From JAVBKA01 sp031546715 (GTDB taxonomy: Bacteria; Bacillota; Clostridia; Oscillospirales; UBA929): 15,221 nt of DNA. The notes beneath the pieces were generated by a model. The model was not told where the DNA came from. It did no database searches and worked only from the letters and a program-made list of their open reading frames with translations. Positions 13,859 to 15,221 of the stretch are shown here, one piece after another. A program made the position numbers and the translations under genes. The DNA is taken from the NCBI GenBank assembly GCA_031546715.1, contig JAVBKA010000055.1, positions 1 to 15,221 on the forward strand, read 5' to 3'. Positions within the stretch are counted from its first letter, which is position 1; every line of letters begins with the position of its first letter.

Positions 13859-15221
13859 ATGGAAAAAAAGTACGGATTACCTCCCTTTAGGGAGTATATG
13901 CTTTTACTACGGCTTCATTTAAAAATGCGATTCGGTCTTTCAGCCTTAAAGGCACAGCGCAAAACCGCCAAGGGCGTGTGGAAGCAAATAGGCTTCGCCT
14001 TACTTATGTTATACGCCTTTGCCGCAATACTCTTTGCCTATACTCTGATTATTTTCCCCATTTTGCAAGCCAGCTTTGCCGTATATGAGCAGACAGGACT
14101 TGCTATGCAGGACATGCTGATGGGGCTTGTTGTTTTGGTTTCTATGGCGTTATGTCTTGTAATGGGAACAATTACGGTGCTTACCTTAGTATTTAACGCT
14201 AAGGACATGGAGCTGTACGCCTCCTTGCCAATTCGTCAGCAAAGCGTATTTTTGACAAAGTTTACGATGGTTTATTTGACGGAGCTGTTGACAAGCCTTA
14301 TTATTCTACTGCCCGCTTTCGGTATTTACTTTTTCCTCTCTCACGGTTCAGAAGGAGTGCTGTTTTGGGTTAAGGCTATTTTATTGTTCTTGCTTGTTCC
14401 CATAATTCCTCTTGCCCTATCCAGCATCTGCGCCCTGCCGCTAATGCGGATATCTGCGAAAATGAAAAACCGTACTGTATTCGGAGTTATTATAGGTCTG
14501 CTTTTCATTGTGGGTATTATGTACGTGCAAATGAACTTTAGCACGAGAATTAGCACATTGTTTGAGGACGAAGCTGTGGTCAGTATGCTTACTGACAATC
14601 AGTTACTTTTCAGCAAAATTCTAGGCTTCTTCCCGCCTGCACAATGGGCGGCGGAATTTGGTTTTGCTGATGGTTCAGCCTCGATATTCGCTCTGGTTAA
14701 ATTTTTACTGGTGGTAGTTCTCTGCTTAGGACTTGCTGTGTTTATTGCGTCAAAGGTCTATTACAAGGGCGCGCTTGCGCAGCTTGAATCCCCTAAGGGG
14801 CGTACTAAGGGCTTATCCACTAAAGGTCTTGGCTTTGCAAGCCCCACTAAGGCGTTCTTTCTCAAGGAATTCCGCATGACTGTCCGCTCGGCGGTGTATG
14901 CGATGAACGCTCTTTCCGGTCTTGTTATTTTCCCAATAATGATTGTGATGATGATGGTTACCGGAGGCGATTCGGGTTATTCTGAAATGCTGAATCTGCT
15001 TAAAAGCTCCGGCGTTGACGAGTCTCTAATATATCTTGTAGTTATAGGTATTCTAGGCTTCTTCTCCTGCGTCAACCCCGCGGCGTCCACCACTATATCT
15101 CGTGACGGCAAGGGTTTGTGGGTTAATCAGTTTCTTCCGGTTTCTGCAAAGGTCATTGTAAACGGGAAAATGCTGCTGCCTCAGATTATTGCCATTCTGA
15201 CTATTTTAATTGCGGGAACAG
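13859..15221 (+). CDS. ABC permease, large ABC_tran_2-like, cut by window end
   Basis: The frame from the ATG at 13859 is open for 454 codons and runs off the window. GAGGG at 13847-13851, inside the ATPase gene end, gives seven-base spacing. The protein is very hydrophobic, with helices at about 44-68, 85-112, 137-160, 169-193, 205-224, 281-303, 388-410 and a last one starting near 443. Soluble stretches include KDMELYASLPIRQQSVFLTK, a coupling-type region where such permeases describe gene-order-conserved MELYxSLPI sequence, and FLKEFRMTVRS before the second half. This two-half layout, with its length above 450, fits the large putative ABC exporter permeases of Firmicutes (PF16949-like) rather than short ABC-2 permeases. 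With the ATPase it forms an exporter of unknown substrate. Confidence 0.85.
   Translation, partial: MEKKYGLPPFREYMLLLRLHLKMRFGLSALKAQRKTAKGVWKQIGFALLMLYAFAAILFAYTLIIFPILQASFAVYEQTGLAMQDMLMGLVVLVSMALCLVMGTITVLTLVFNAKDMELYASLPIRQQSVFLTKFTMVYLTELLTSLIILLPAFGIYFFLSHGSEGVLFWVKAILLFLLVPIIPLALSSICALPLMRISAKMKNRTVFGVIIGLLFIVGIMYVQMNFSTRISTLFEDEAVVSMLTDNQLLFSKILGFFPPAQWAAEFGFADGSASIFALVKFLLVVVLCLGLAVFIASKVYYKGALAQLESPKGRTKGLSTKGLGFASPTKAFFLKEFRMTVRSAVYAMNALSGLVIFPIMIVMMMVTGGDSGYSEMLNLLKSSGVDESLIYLVVIGILGFFSCVNPAASTTISRDGKGLWVNQFLPVSAKVIVNGKMLLPQIIAILTILIAGT

Overview
The window looks like chromosomal DNA of a low-to-mid GC Gram-positive bacterium of the Clostridia. Supporting signs are strong AGGAGG-type ribosome sites, GTG starts, many secreted or membrane-anchored proteins, and typical Firmicutes families: AAA_14/DUF4143 ATPase, OmpR-type two-component pair, CcmA-like ABC ATPase with a large ABC_tran_2-like permease, AbrB/PIN pair. 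No rRNA, tRNA, CRISPR array, insertion sequence or phage gene was seen.

Left half (about 1-7460, all plus strand) is an accessory region of secreted or envelope proteins that I could not assign to named families. It begins with a signal-peptide protein interrupted by one in-frame TGA, then a 66-residue two-helix membrane protein and a strong terminator. A decayed gene remnant and about 650 bases without a convincing gene (one long hairpin, one promoter-like site) follow. Next comes a compact cluster: a 237-residue membrane-anchored protein, overlapping by 11 bases a 1082-residue secreted protein whose C-terminal 40% is nine 47-residue modules with invariant Cys and His residues, and then a gene that reads as one protein only if two one-base losses are repaired.

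Right half (about 7540-15221) is more ordinary. A PNPOx-fold flavoprotein gene converges on a minus-strand ATPase of the AAA_14/DUF4143 type; a perfect two-way terminator lies between them. Next is a minus-strand OmpR-type regulator and histidine kinase, overlapping by ATGA and followed by a small broken gene. Divergent from the regulator is a plus-strand AbrB antitoxin/PIN toxin pair. A 364-base gap holds a hairpin, two perfect DnaA boxes and a very strong promoter. That promoter drives an ABC exporter: a 248-residue ATPase and a large permease cut by the window end.

How they work together: the kinase/regulator and the ABC exporter are separated by the toxin-antitoxin pair and point in opposite directions, so a regulatory link is only a guess. 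The 2424-6375 pair is translationally coupled and is the best candidate here for an undescribed envelope system: an anchored partner plus a repeat protein with potential metal-binding sites. Four genes carry single lesions (two stop codons in otherwise open frames, one truncated remnant with a stop, one double frameshift), so either the accessory part is decaying or the assembly has residual errors.
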